Shown here: in pieces, positions 34,265 to 42,568 of the stretch
Layout: every line of letters starts with the position of its first letter
Numbering within the stretch: the first letter of the stretch is position 1
Origin: Alphaproteobacteria bacterium
GTDB lineage: Bacteria > Pseudomonadota > Alphaproteobacteria > Reyranellales > Reyranellaceae
DNA: 64,000 nucleotides
Assembly: GCA_019635875.1 (NCBI GenBank)
Contig: JAHBYP010000001.1
Coordinates: 930,001-994,000 of the forward strand
Reading direction: 5' to 3'
The notes under the pieces: model-generated
Databases searched by the model: none
What the model saw: the letters and a program-made list of their open reading frames with translations, nothing else
What the model was told of the DNA's origin: nothing
Made by a program: the position numbers and the translations under genes

Positions 34265-34357
34265 GGATGGACCGCCGCACAGGTGATCGAGCGGGCGATG
34301 GCCGCGTTCAAGCCGGACGGGATGTTCGCGATGGGCGCGACCAAGCGGGAGGGCTGA
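34265..34357 (+). pseudogene. C-terminal remnant of a phage gene
   Basis: The frame is open from 34265, just after an in-frame TAG, to the TGA ending at 34357. It reads like real coding sequence: TAAQVIERAMAAFKPDGMFA then MGATKREG. There is no start with a ribosome site except a GTG at 34283 (24 residues). The abrupt change from AT-richer noncoding DNA at about 34260 into coding-like DNA suggests a deletion junction that removed the 5' part of this gene. The next gene starts 3 bases after its stop, as expected of an old operon neighbour. Confidence 0.45.
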
Positions 34358-34360
34358 GCG

Positions 34361-34588
34361 ATGAAGCTGCGCGAGTGTGTGGCCGAGGCGGATCGGCTGG
34401 GATGGGAGTTGATCGAGCGGCATCAGGCGTCGACCGGATCGTTCTATCTGGAGTTCCGGTTCCGCGAGGGGTTCACCACGGAACGGTTCCGGGTGTCCGA
34501 CCACGAAGCGGGTCACCGCGACGGTGGTGAGGTGCGCGTGAGCGGATTCGCGAACGTGCTCGATCATCTTCGATCCCGCACACGCTGA
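34361..34588 (+). CDS. hypothetical phage protein
   Basis: A 75-residue protein with Shine-Dalgarno GGGAGG and ATG. The sequence (LRECVAEADRLGWELIERHQ, TGSFYLEFRFREGFTTERFR) suggests a small alpha/beta fold with a long N-terminal helix and beta strands. It sits immediately before a terminator and the first tail gene. No family is recognised; similar small genes often lie at the border of early and late regions. Confidence 0.6.
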   Translation: MKLRECVAEADRLGWELIERHQASTGSFYLEFRFREGFTTERFRVSDHEAGHRDGGEVRVSGFANVLDHLRSRTR

Positions 34589-34613
34589 TCGCGTCCATAC
34601 TGACCGAACGATG

Positions 34614-34636
34614 GGGCCGCCAGCGAGCGGCCCTTT
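34614..34636 (+). terminator. rho-independent terminator
   Basis: GGGCCGC and GCGGCCC form a 7-bp stem with a 6-base loop, followed by TTTTCGTT. It ends the unit containing the 75-residue gene and stands 15 bases before the TAAATA motif of the tail operon. Confidence 0.82.
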
Positions 34637-34651
34637 TCGTTCGAGCGCGGA

Positions 34652-34657
34652 TAAATA
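34652..34657 (+). promoter_or_regulatory. phage late promoter-like motif GATAAATA, tail operon
   Basis: A TAAATA element 38 bases before the ATG of tail tubular protein A and directly after a terminator. No sigma70-like -35 is seen at the usual spacing. Confidence 0.55.
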
Positions 34658-34689
34658 CCGGGACAATCAAGAACTCGGGTTTACCGCGC

Positions 34690-35265
34690 ATGGCAACGCT
34701 CATCGATATCGTCACAGAGATTTCAGTCCGACTCGGACTCGAACCCGTTCAGTCGTTGGAAGAGGAAACGATTGAGGCTCAGGCGTTCGCGGTAGAGGTG
34801 CCGCTCGTGCTGGATCGGTGTCTCGCTCGCACCGCGTGGCCGTTCAACACGAAGACGCTCGAACTATCCCGGTTGGTGGGTACCCCGACGAATCCCCTCT
34901 ACCAGTATCAGTTCGCGATCCCCTCGGATTTGGTGCGGTTCGATCAGATCGTGGATACCGCTGGTCGACTCATCTTGGGCGAGTCGTGGACCCGAGAGGG
35001 TGATGTGATCCTCGCGAAGCGGGATCGACTCCTACTCAGGTACGGGCGGCGGATCAGCAACGCGGAGTTCGCGCTCGCTCCGGTCCCGTTCCAACATTAC
35101 TTCGCGACATCACTGGCGTATGCGGTGGCGCCAAAGCTGAGCGCCGCGACCACGGACGTACAGCGCGCCTATGGAGAGATTCAGGTCGCCTATCAGGCCG
35201 CGTTGGTGGACGCGTGCCGGTCGATCTCGCCCACGCCGTTGTTCGGGCCGGGATCGTGGCGATGA
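34690..35265 (+). CDS. tail tubular protein A (T7 gp11-like)
   Basis: A 191-residue protein that would form the gatekeeper ring of the short podovirus tail. Family features are the N-terminal IDIVTEISVRLGLEPVQSLE, the NTKTLELSRLVGTPTNPLYQ to YQFAIPSDLVRFDQI core, and LLRYGRRISNAEFALAPVPF followed by a C-terminal long helix (AYAVAPKLSAATTDVQRAYG). The length agrees with T7 gp11 (196). It is the first gene of the plus-strand virion operon and overlaps tail tubular protein B by ATGA. Confidence 0.85.
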   Translation: MATLIDIVTEISVRLGLEPVQSLEEETIEAQAFAVEVPLVLDRCLARTAWPFNTKTLELSRLVGTPTNPLYQYQFAIPSDLVRFDQIVDTAGRLILGESWTREGDVILAKRDRLLLRYGRRISNAEFALAPVPFQHYFATSLAYAVAPKLSAATTDVQRAYGEIQVAYQAALVDACRSISPTPLFGPGSWR

Positions 35266-37190
35266 CGAAGTTCCGTCTGACTCAGCATGCGTTCTCCGGC
35301 GGGGTGATCTCGAACGAACTCGCGTTCCGGTCGGATCAGAAGCTGTATGGGCTGGCGGTCAAGCGGGCGGACAACTTCATCTGTACCGGACAGGGACCCG
35401 CGTTGACTCGACCGGGATTCCAGTTCCGCGCGGCTGAGCCGGGCTTGGCGATGTGCGTGTTCCGGATCGGGCTGGATCAGATTTACCTGATGGTGTTCCG
35501 CGATGGGCTGATGAACGTGTACCGCGATGGAGTGGTGGTCGCGAGCGATGTCGTCGTGCCATGGACGGCCGCTCAGTTGCCGATGGTGCGGTTCGCGCAG
35601 AACTCGACTTGGCTGGTCGGGTTCCACGAGGATGTGTTCCCTCAGAGGATCGTGCGGGGTGACGATGACGCGACATGGTCGGTCGGGAACTTCCCCATTA
35701 CTGTGTACCCGTACAATCGATTCCCCGGTCATGATGCGATCACGATGTCCGCCTCCGCCACGACTGGATCGGTCACGTTGACCACCACCGGGGATGTGTT
35801 CTCCGCCGATAACGTCACCTATTCGACTGTGTTCTGGTTGCAAGAGGGGTACGTGCAGATCACGGCGGTCGCCTCGGCTACGTCCGCCACGGGGACCGTG
35901 TTGAAGACGTTGGGGTCGACCGATCCGGACGCATTTCGGGAGCAAGCGTGGTCACCGATCCGAGGTTATCCGATCTGCGGGGTGTTCTTCCAAGAGCGAT
36001 TGGTGATTGGTGGATCGCGTGATCTTCCCGGCTCGATCTGGGGATCGACCATCGGCAAGCCGTGGGACTTCGACGACGTTCAGGATGAGACCGGCTTGGA
36101 TGGTGGACCGAACCCGGCCGCTGATGATTCGTTCCACTTCGATCTGTCGGATGGATCGGCGAACCGGTTCGTCGACATCGTCGGCGGTGAAAAGGTCTCG
36201 CTGTTCATGTCCGATGGGGAGTGGTTGCAGTTGGAGGCGGCGATGTCGGGTGCGCCTGACATCTCGGTCCAGTTCACCCCGATCACCGCATATGGGTCAC
36301 TGGATAACGGGATCAGGGCGATCAACGCGGACGGGACTGCGATGTTCGTGGATCGCCGTGGGACTCTGAGGGCGTTCGACTACATGGTGGATCGTGAGGG
36401 GTACGATTCGACATCGCTGATGGCAATCGCTCCGGAGATCATCACCGATCCGACCGCGACCGCCTACTTGCAGAGGTTCGAGAACAACTCGGTCGTGGTG
36501 GTGCTCAATGGGGATGGGACGTTCTCCGCGTTGATCTTCGACAAGTCGACGGGGGTTCGGGCGTGGTGCCGGATCGAACTCGCCGAAGGATGCTCGTGCG
36601 TGGACGTGTGCACGGTGGGGGATGACCTGTACGCGTTGATCGACTTCGATGAGGGTCGATATCTGGCGAAACTTGTCGCGGGTTCATACTTGTTGGACCT
36701 GCACTCGACCGCCACGGACACCGCGAAAGCCACATGGACGGGGTTCACGAGGTTCGCGGATCAGACCGTCACCGTGGTCGGGGACGGGTTCACGTTCAGC
36801 GATGTCGAGGTGGACGAGACGGGCGCGTTCACGCTGAGCCGGGCGGTCGCGACCGTGGTGGTCGGACTCCCGTACGTGTGCGAGTTGGAGACGCTACCCC
36901 CGCCGCTCGTCATCGATGGTCAGTCCAAGCGGGGCGAGCGGACCCGTAAGGTCGATCTCGATCTGTCCCTCACCGAGACTCGTTCGATCCACGTGGATGG
37001 GCGACGCGTTCCGTTGCGGCAGTTGGGTTCGAGCCTGTTGGATGTACCGCCGCAGCCGTTCACCGGGATCAAGCGGGTCCTTCTGAATGGGGTCGCGGCG
37101 GAACCCACGCTCACCATCTCGGTCCGCGATCCGTATCCCGCCACGATCAACGGGATCACGGTCGGACTCGATACGAGCACGGCGCGATGA
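35262..37190 (+). CDS. tail tubular protein B (T7 gp12-like nozzle)
   Basis: A 642-residue protein, somewhat shorter than T7 gp12 (794). The N-terminus FRLTQHAFSGGVISNELAFR and LYGLAVKRADNFICTGQGPA is the conserved gp12-like start, and SPIRGYPICGVFFQERLVIG followed by DLPGSIWGSTIGKPWDFDDV is the most diagnostic segment. The remainder is beta-rich. The start at the ATG overlapping the gp11-like stop removes 16 extra residues of the longer frame. It ends overlapping the next gene by ATGA. Confidence 0.87.
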   Translation: MTKFRLTQHAFSGGVISNELAFRSDQKLYGLAVKRADNFICTGQGPALTRPGFQFRAAEPGLAMCVFRIGLDQIYLMVFRDGLMNVYRDGVVVASDVVVPWTAAQLPMVRFAQNSTWLVGFHEDVFPQRIVRGDDDATWSVGNFPITVYPYNRFPGHDAITMSASATTGSVTLTTTGDVFSADNVTYSTVFWLQEGYVQITAVASATSATGTVLKTLGSTDPDAFREQAWSPIRGYPICGVFFQERLVIGGSRDLPGSIWGSTIGKPWDFDDVQDETGLDGGPNPAADDSFHFDLSDGSANRFVDIVGGEKVSLFMSDGEWLQLEAAMSGAPDISVQFTPITAYGSLDNGIRAINADGTAMFVDRRGTLRAFDYMVDREGYDSTSLMAIAPEIITDPTATAYLQRFENNSVVVVLNGDGTFSALIFDKSTGVRAWCRIELAEGCSCVDVCTVGDDLYALIDFDEGRYLAKLVAGSYLLDLHSTATDTAKATWTGFTRFADQTVTVVGDGFTFSDVEVDETGAFTLSRAVATVVVGLPYVCELETLPPPLVIDGQSKRGERTRKVDLDLSLTETRSIHVDGRRVPLRQLGSSLLDVPPQPFTGIKRVLLNGVAAEPTLTISVRDPYPATINGITVGLDTSTAR

Positions 37191-37651
37191 AGCTACCGCG
37201 CGGGGTGAAGATCACCGAACCGAACCGGCAAGCGCTCGGGTACATCTTTGATCGGCTGCGACCGGATGATCTCGACGAGTACCAGCGGATGAACCCGGAC
37301 ACGTACGGGAGGGATCACTTCATCGATGCGTGGTTGAAGCTGACCGAGGCGTTCATCGTGCGCGTCCATGGTCGACCCGCCTTGGTGTTCGGGATGAACG
37401 TTCTCCCCCACGTGGTCTATCTGGTCGCGCAGGGGACCGAGGTGGTCGATCAGTACGGGATCGCGATGACCCGTGCCGCGCGGGGATATCTCGGGTGGAT
37501 TCGGTCCGAGTATCCGTTGCATCGAATCCACATCGCCCCGTCCGTCACGCACACGGGGATACGTCGCTGGCTTGAACGGTTGGGATGCGTGGACACCCAA
37601 GTTCGACTGAGGCGGGGCCGGGGCGAACTCGCCCTGATGGAAGCCCGCTAA
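37187..37651 (+). CDS. phage protein, GNAT-like fold, in the T7 gp13 position
   Basis: A 154-residue protein between the nozzle and the gp14-like gene, the position of gp13 in T7. The sequence (ITEPNRQALGYIFDRLRPDD, FGMNVLPHVVYLVAQGTEVV, GIAMTRAARGYLGWIRSEYP, IHIAPSVTHTGIRRWLERLG) has the strand-helix order of a GNAT-like acyltransferase fold, which several podovirus gp13-like proteins share, without a clear acetyl-CoA loop. It probably assists core assembly rather than acylating anything. ATGA overlap with the upstream gene; its stop codon overlaps the next TAAATA motif. Confidence 0.65.
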   Translation: MKLPRGVKITEPNRQALGYIFDRLRPDDLDEYQRMNPDTYGRDHFIDAWLKLTEAFIVRVHGRPALVFGMNVLPHVVYLVAQGTEVVDQYGIAMTRAARGYLGWIRSEYPLHRIHIAPSVTHTGIRRWLERLGCVDTQVRLRRGRGELALMEAR

Positions 37652-37654
37652 ATA
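37649..37654 (+). promoter_or_regulatory. phage late promoter-like motif GCTAAATA, internal virion genes
   Basis: The TAAATA element includes the TAA stop of the preceding gene and lies 42 bases before the ATG of the gp14-like gene. Confidence 0.5.
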
Positions 37655-37690
37655 CCAGCAAGAATCAACCCGAACGGGGATCAATCAAGA

Positions 37691-38215
37691 ATGTGCGAAC
37701 CTGCAAGTATCGCGATGGCCGTGGGCGCGTTGGCAATGTCCGTGATGTCGGGCATCCAACAGAAGAACATGGCGGACGCTCAGGCCAAACAGTACACGAA
37801 CGCGGCGATCAACGCCGACACTGAGACGGCGATCCGCGAATCCGAGCGGGAGCAACTCGCGGCACGTCAACGCGGTCAGGTCAAAGCGATGATGGCCGGG
37901 TCCGGGGCGGGGATGAACTCGAACAGCTTCGTCGACGCGCTCGGGTTCATGGACGCTGGTGAGGCGACGGACCTGTATAATATTCGATTCGCCGGGGACA
38001 ATCGTAGCAGCGCCCTAGAGGCGAGCGCGGCGAACGCGAGATGGGCCGGATCGAACGCGCTATGGGGGAGCGTCATCGGTGGTGGACTTCGGGCCGCCTC
38101 GATCTTCGGCGGAGGTGCGTTCGGCGGAGGGGCGGGCGGCAAGATCGGGAACGCGATTGGATCGTCCGGTGGTGGATTGAGTCTGGGTCTGACCCGGTTC
38201 GGGGAGACCCTCTAA
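37691..38215 (+). CDS. internal virion protein (T7 gp14-like)
   Basis: A 174-residue protein with the typical gp14-like start MCEPASIAMAVGALAMSVMS, an amphipathic helical middle (AKQYTNAAINADTETAIRES, EREQLAARQRGQVKAMMAGS) and a Gly-rich hydrophobic C-terminus (IGGGLRAASIFGGGAFGGGA). Such proteins form part of the ejectosome channel across the cell envelope. It is followed after 1 base by the gp15-like gene. Confidence 0.78.
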   Translation: MCEPASIAMAVGALAMSVMSGIQQKNMADAQAKQYTNAAINADTETAIRESEREQLAARQRGQVKAMMAGSGAGMNSNSFVDALGFMDAGEATDLYNIRFAGDNRSSALEASAANARWAGSNALWGSVIGGGLRAASIFGGGAFGGGAGGKIGNAIGSSGGGLSLGLTRFGETL

Positions 38216-38216
38216 G

Positions 38217-40814
38217 ATGGCGAAGATCACCATACCGGGCGCGGTCGTTCCGTTCCAAGCCGGCACCACGAGCGTTTACATCCCTCCCGCGAACACCGCG
38301 CTTCTCGATAAGGGTGCGGACAAGCTGTTCGCGATGGCGGAGGAACGCGAGGAACAGGCCGGACTTGCGGAGGGTCGCGAGGCACAGTCCCGCGCGGGTT
38401 CCGATCCGCAGTCGACGGGAATCCTCGGACGGTTGACCGCGCGTGGTCGAGGCTTCGATCAGGGCGCGACCGAGGAACTCGCCGGGATCAAGATGAACGA
38501 TCTTCTCGACAAGACCCGGAAGCTACAGGACCAGTTCGCCGCAGACCCACAGGGGTTCAACGAGGCGTTCGTCCAGATGCGTAGGGAGTGGATCGAGGGA
38601 GTCTTACCGCACCAGCGGCAAGGTCTGTTGCGGCTCGCCGATGGGATGCAACAACGTGGGAACTCCGCGATCCAGACCGGGCTTGCCCGTGCGGATGCGG
38701 AGCGGCACGTCACGTCGCTGATCGACTCGGTCGAGAAAGCGACGGACGCCATCTATACCGACACGATCTCGAACCGCGATCCCGCCGCCACTTCGCTCCG
38801 GGTGCAAACCACGCTTGAAATGATCGAGCGCGCACAGGCGAATGGCCGTATTACACCAATGCAGGCGCGGACCATGGCGGGCAACGTCAACATGATCCGG
38901 CGCCGGGCTGATGCGATCCGCGCGTTCGAGGCGAACCCGTCACAGGCGTTGATCGACTCGATTGAGAAAGGCACCGGCCAGTTCGCGGGCGGGAACTACA
39001 CGGTCGAGGAACGCGAAGGCTTGGGCCGGTACCTCACGGGTCGACTGGCGCGGCGTCAGGCTGCGGCGGCGTCGGCTGCGGCGATTGGTGCGGCTGCGCT
39101 GCGGCGACGACTCGACGACAACGAGCGCTCGATTGAACGGACCGGTCAACCCATCGAAGGGATGTCCGAGGCGGAAGTCCGGAAGGCACTCGCGAAGGAC
39201 CCCGCGCTTGCGGACGAATGGGTCGAGCGGTTCCGTCAGGCTGGAATCTCGTTCGACTTCAACCGGAAAATCCAAGGCGCAAGCCCGGCCGAAGTCGACG
39301 CGATGCTAGCGGCGAGCCAACCCCGTGAGGGATCGCCCACGTACGCGCTCGAACAGAAAGCGCATGACGCCCGGGTGAAGGCCGCGCGTGATCGCGCCAC
39401 CACTATCGAGAATGACGGTGCCGGCTACGCGTTGAGGACGAACCCGACGTTGCGGACCGACATGATCAGCCCCGACGATCAGACCCGGTTCAACGCGTTC
39501 GACGCGTTGCTGACGCGTCAACGTGCCATCGGTGTACCCCTGATGAAACAGTCCGTGGTCACGAACGAACAGGCCGAACGCCACCAGTCCAACCTAAACG
39601 GATTGTTCGCGCGCGATCCGGCTGCGGCGGCCGAGTATCTCGGTGAGTTGAAGCGGTTCTATGGACCCCATTTCGATTCCGTGATGGGTCGGCTCGGTCA
39701 GGGAAAGGACAAGATCAACCCGTCCGTTCAGATCGTCGCCGACCTGAACGGGCCGAACGATCTGCAAGCCCGAACCGATCTGATCCGCGCGTTCCAATCC
39801 GACAACGAGGAACTCGTGAAGGCCGCGAACATGCGCGAGGCGAACGCCGCGACGACTGTCGTGAAGGCGTTGACCAGCAACATGCGCGATTGGCAAGAGA
39901 CGATGATCGCCGCGAACCGGTCCAGTATCTACGGCGATAGCAAGGTCAAGGCGATGAACGAGGCGGTTCGTCGATACGCACTGTTCCTAGTGGGTCACCG
40001 TGGCCTGAGCCCGAGCGATGCCGCCGACAAGGCAACCGCCGATCTGGTTGGCCGGTACGAGTACATCCGGGATTCCGGGTTCTCCGTGCGGGTGCCGAAG
40101 AACCTTGGTGTGACCACCGGTCAGGTCGAGAAAGCCGCGCAGTTCGCGATGGATCAGTTCGACCCGAAGACGATGCGACCGACACCACCGGCCAGCGTCG
40201 GCGAAACCCTCACTCAGGAACAGCGCGACAAGGTCACGTTGTACGAGATGCGGGAGAAAGGATCGTGGGTCACCATGCATGATCAGTCCGGAATCTATCG
40301 GGTCATGCCGAACGGGCGGGCGTTCCTGATCAACCGAGATGGTCGAGAGACCGCGCTGGTGGTGAGGTTCGCCGACGTGCCCGGATTGGCTGCCGCTCAT
40401 GATCGTGCGCGTGACGCGAAGGGACACCCGACGTTCGAGCCGTCCATCGTGGATGTGCCGCGAACCGATCCCCGTGTGGACCGGGTGACCAACGTCGAAC
40501 GGTGGCAGCAATCGTTCGACCGTAAGGTCGAGACCCCACGCAACGAACCCGCCACCGGACCGGACAACCTCAACCCGGATCGTTGGAGCGATGCGTATCC
40601 GAGACCCGAACCCAAGCCGGCCGCACCCGTACCGGCTGGTTCGACTTCGCGTGAGCGGTACGAGGCGATCAAGGAACGGGATGATCGGGCGATGCGCTTG
40701 CGCGACATCAACACGGACGCGTTCGAGCCGAGCGTGATCCCGTCGCGGCAGTCGACCGGCCAGCACATCAGGGATCGTGAGGAACGCAAGGCACGGGAGA
40801 AGAACAAGCGATGA
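38217..40814 (+). CDS. large internal virion protein (T7 gp15-like)
   Basis: An 865-residue, mostly helical soluble protein in the gp15 position. Segments such as DKGADKLFAMAEEREEQAGL, IQTGLARADAERHVTSLIDS and LINRDGRETALVV fit internal core proteins; T7 gp15 is 747 residues. No enzymatic motif was found. The C-terminus is Pro- and Arg-rich (PEPKPAAPVPAGSTSRERYE). It overlaps the next gene by ATGA. Assignment rests mainly on size, composition and order between gp14-like and gp16-like genes. Confidence 0.7.
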   Translation: MAKITIPGAVVPFQAGTTSVYIPPANTALLDKGADKLFAMAEEREEQAGLAEGREAQSRAGSDPQSTGILGRLTARGRGFDQGATEELAGIKMNDLLDKTRKLQDQFAADPQGFNEAFVQMRREWIEGVLPHQRQGLLRLADGMQQRGNSAIQTGLARADAERHVTSLIDSVEKATDAIYTDTISNRDPAATSLRVQTTLEMIERAQANGRITPMQARTMAGNVNMIRRRADAIRAFEANPSQALIDSIEKGTGQFAGGNYTVEEREGLGRYLTGRLARRQAAAASAAAIGAAALRRRLDDNERSIERTGQPIEGMSEAEVRKALAKDPALADEWVERFRQAGISFDFNRKIQGASPAEVDAMLAASQPREGSPTYALEQKAHDARVKAARDRATTIENDGAGYALRTNPTLRTDMISPDDQTRFNAFDALLTRQRAIGVPLMKQSVVTNEQAERHQSNLNGLFARDPAAAAEYLGELKRFYGPHFDSVMGRLGQGKDKINPSVQIVADLNGPNDLQARTDLIRAFQSDNEELVKAANMREANAATTVVKALTSNMRDWQETMIAANRSSIYGDSKVKAMNEAVRRYALFLVGHRGLSPSDAADKATADLVGRYEYIRDSGFSVRVPKNLGVTTGQVEKAAQFAMDQFDPKTMRPTPPASVGETLTQEQRDKVTLYEMREKGSWVTMHDQSGIYRVMPNGRAFLINRDGRETALVVRFADVPGLAAAHDRARDAKGHPTFEPSIVDVPRTDPRVDRVTNVERWQQSFDRKVETPRNEPATGPDNLNPDRWSDAYPRPEPKPAAPVPAGSTSRERYEAIKERDDRAMRLRDINTDAFEPSVIPSRQSTGQHIRDREERKAREKNKR

Positions 40815-42568
40815 GCGGTTCCGATCTCGAATCCCTTGGCATCTTCAACGATCCCCGGATGGATGTCCGGGGCGTCGATCAATACGAGTCCTCCACGGGG
40901 GAGGTTCTCGGTGCGGTGTGGGACGACACCATCGATACCAATCCGGTGAACTATCTCGACCGCATGGCGCGCCGTTGGACCGGGAACTCGCCCACGCTGT
41001 TCGGGTTCGAGAATCCGTTCTTCGCGGATTCCGAACTGTTGTCGGCGGAGGAAGCGAACAAGCGATATGGGATCACCGTGGATGGTCGACGGTTGCTCGG
41101 CTGGGATTCGGGAACGACCGTGCGGGAGCGCGAGGCGAAGGAACTCCGCGCGCTGAAAGAGATCGAACTTCAACGTGAGTCGATCATCCGCCGTGGCCGT
41201 GGCGGTGTGGTGCAGACCGGGGCGAAGTTCTTCACCGGGTTGGGCGCATCGATGCTCGATCCGCTGAACCTGTTGATGGGCACGTTCCCATTTGTACGCG
41301 AAATCCGTGGTGCGACCATCCTAGGACGTGCCGCATGGCGCGCCGGGATCGGTGCGGCGGAAGGTGCGGTTGGAACGGCGATGCTAGAGCCGATCATCGC
41401 GGCCGGATCGACGGCGGAGCAACGCGAGTACACGTGGGCGACGGCGCTCGAAAACGTCCTGTACGGATCGGTGTTCGGATCGGTCGCGCATCCCGCGTTG
41501 GGTGGTGCGATGGACGCGTACCGCCGGATGCGCGGTGCCCCGGTGGAACTGCAACAGATCGCCTCGATCACCGAGAACGCCCCGGGCCAGACGCAAGCGG
41601 CGATGATGCGGGTCGGGATGATCGACACCCTAGAGGGGCGACCGGTCCGGGTGGAACTCCCGCTGATCGAACACCTCTTGGATTCCAGCATCGTCCGATC
41701 CCCGGCGGAACACGCGCAACGGCAGTTCGAGGCGATCACCCGGGGGATCGATGAGATCACCACCGCGCGGACCCGGATCGGTCAGACCCGGGACCAGCTT
41801 GTCGCCGCTCGTGCTGAACTCGACCGGCTTCGCGCGACCGGGGCGGACCCTGTTGCGATTCGTGCGGTCGAGGATCGCATCGATACGTTGATGGACGACG
41901 CGGGGTGGAACGAGAAAGCGCTTCGCGACATGGGGATCGATCCGAACTCGACGGTCGATCCGCCTCCGGTCGAGGCGATCCGGAAACAGGTGCAGGCACA
42001 GGCCGCGCTCGATACGGCGAGCCGTGCCGTACAGGAACAGACCGAGGCGCTCGCCACGTTGAGGGCGACCGAAGGGGTGGACCCCGCGCGGATCAGCGAA
42101 GCGGAATCCCGCCTGACCGAGGCGAAGCGGATCGAGACCGAACGGCAGGCCGAACTCGAACGGGCCGGCGCGGATATCCCCGCGATGATCCGCCGGGAAG
42201 CGGACGCGTTGACCGAGGCGAAGAACGAGTTCCTCGCCCGGGTGGATCGCTATCTGGAGGAACGCACGAACCCGGTGAACCGGATCAGCGCGGATGATGC
42301 GCGGCTGGTCGAACGTGCCGATCTCGAATACCAGCGGGCACGCGGCGCGGCGGAGGCGGAGCGTCAGCCCGGCGGAAAGACGCAACAGTCCATGCTGGAA
42401 GCCGAGGTTGCGGACCTTCGTAAGCGGATCGCCGACATGGACGCCGTTGGTGAACTCGGACCGCAGTTCCGCGATGAGATCGATCAACTCAACGCGGCGG
42501 CCGCACAGATCGAGCGGGCCAACTTGGAAGCGACCGCGCTCGAAAAGATGTACGCGTGCATGCGTTAA
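40811..42568 (+). CDS. internal virion protein (N-terminal half of gp16-type ejection protein)
   Basis: A 585-residue protein. Residues 135-230 are the membrane-active signature of large podovirus ejection proteins: a hydrophobic GASMLDPLNLLMGTFPFVRE, then GAAEGAVGTAMLEPIIAAGS and ENVLYGSVFGSVAHPALGGA. The C-terminal 250 residues form a long coiled coil (Glu/Ala/Arg heptads, for example AQAALDTASRAVQEQTEALA). The lytic transglycosylase domain at the N-terminus of T7 gp16 is absent. In related phages this is followed by, or fused to, a protein like that encoded at 42565-45135, which here is on the opposite strand. The stop overlaps that gene's stop in TTAA. Confidence 0.75.
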   Translation: MSGSDLESLGIFNDPRMDVRGVDQYESSTGEVLGAVWDDTIDTNPVNYLDRMARRWTGNSPTLFGFENPFFADSELLSAEEANKRYGITVDGRRLLGWDSGTTVREREAKELRALKEIELQRESIIRRGRGGVVQTGAKFFTGLGASMLDPLNLLMGTFPFVREIRGATILGRAAWRAGIGAAEGAVGTAMLEPIIAAGSTAEQREYTWATALENVLYGSVFGSVAHPALGGAMDAYRRMRGAPVELQQIASITENAPGQTQAAMMRVGMIDTLEGRPVRVELPLIEHLLDSSIVRSPAEHAQRQFEAITRGIDEITTARTRIGQTRDQLVAARAELDRLRATGADPVAIRAVEDRIDTLMDDAGWNEKALRDMGIDPNSTVDPPPVEAIRKQVQAQAALDTASRAVQEQTEALATLRATEGVDPARISEAESRLTEAKRIETERQAELERAGADIPAMIRREADALTEAKNEFLARVDRYLEERTNPVNRISADDARLVERADLEYQRARGAAEAERQPGGKTQQSMLEAEVADLRKRIADMDAVGELGPQFRDEIDQLNAAAAQIERANLEATALEKMYACMR

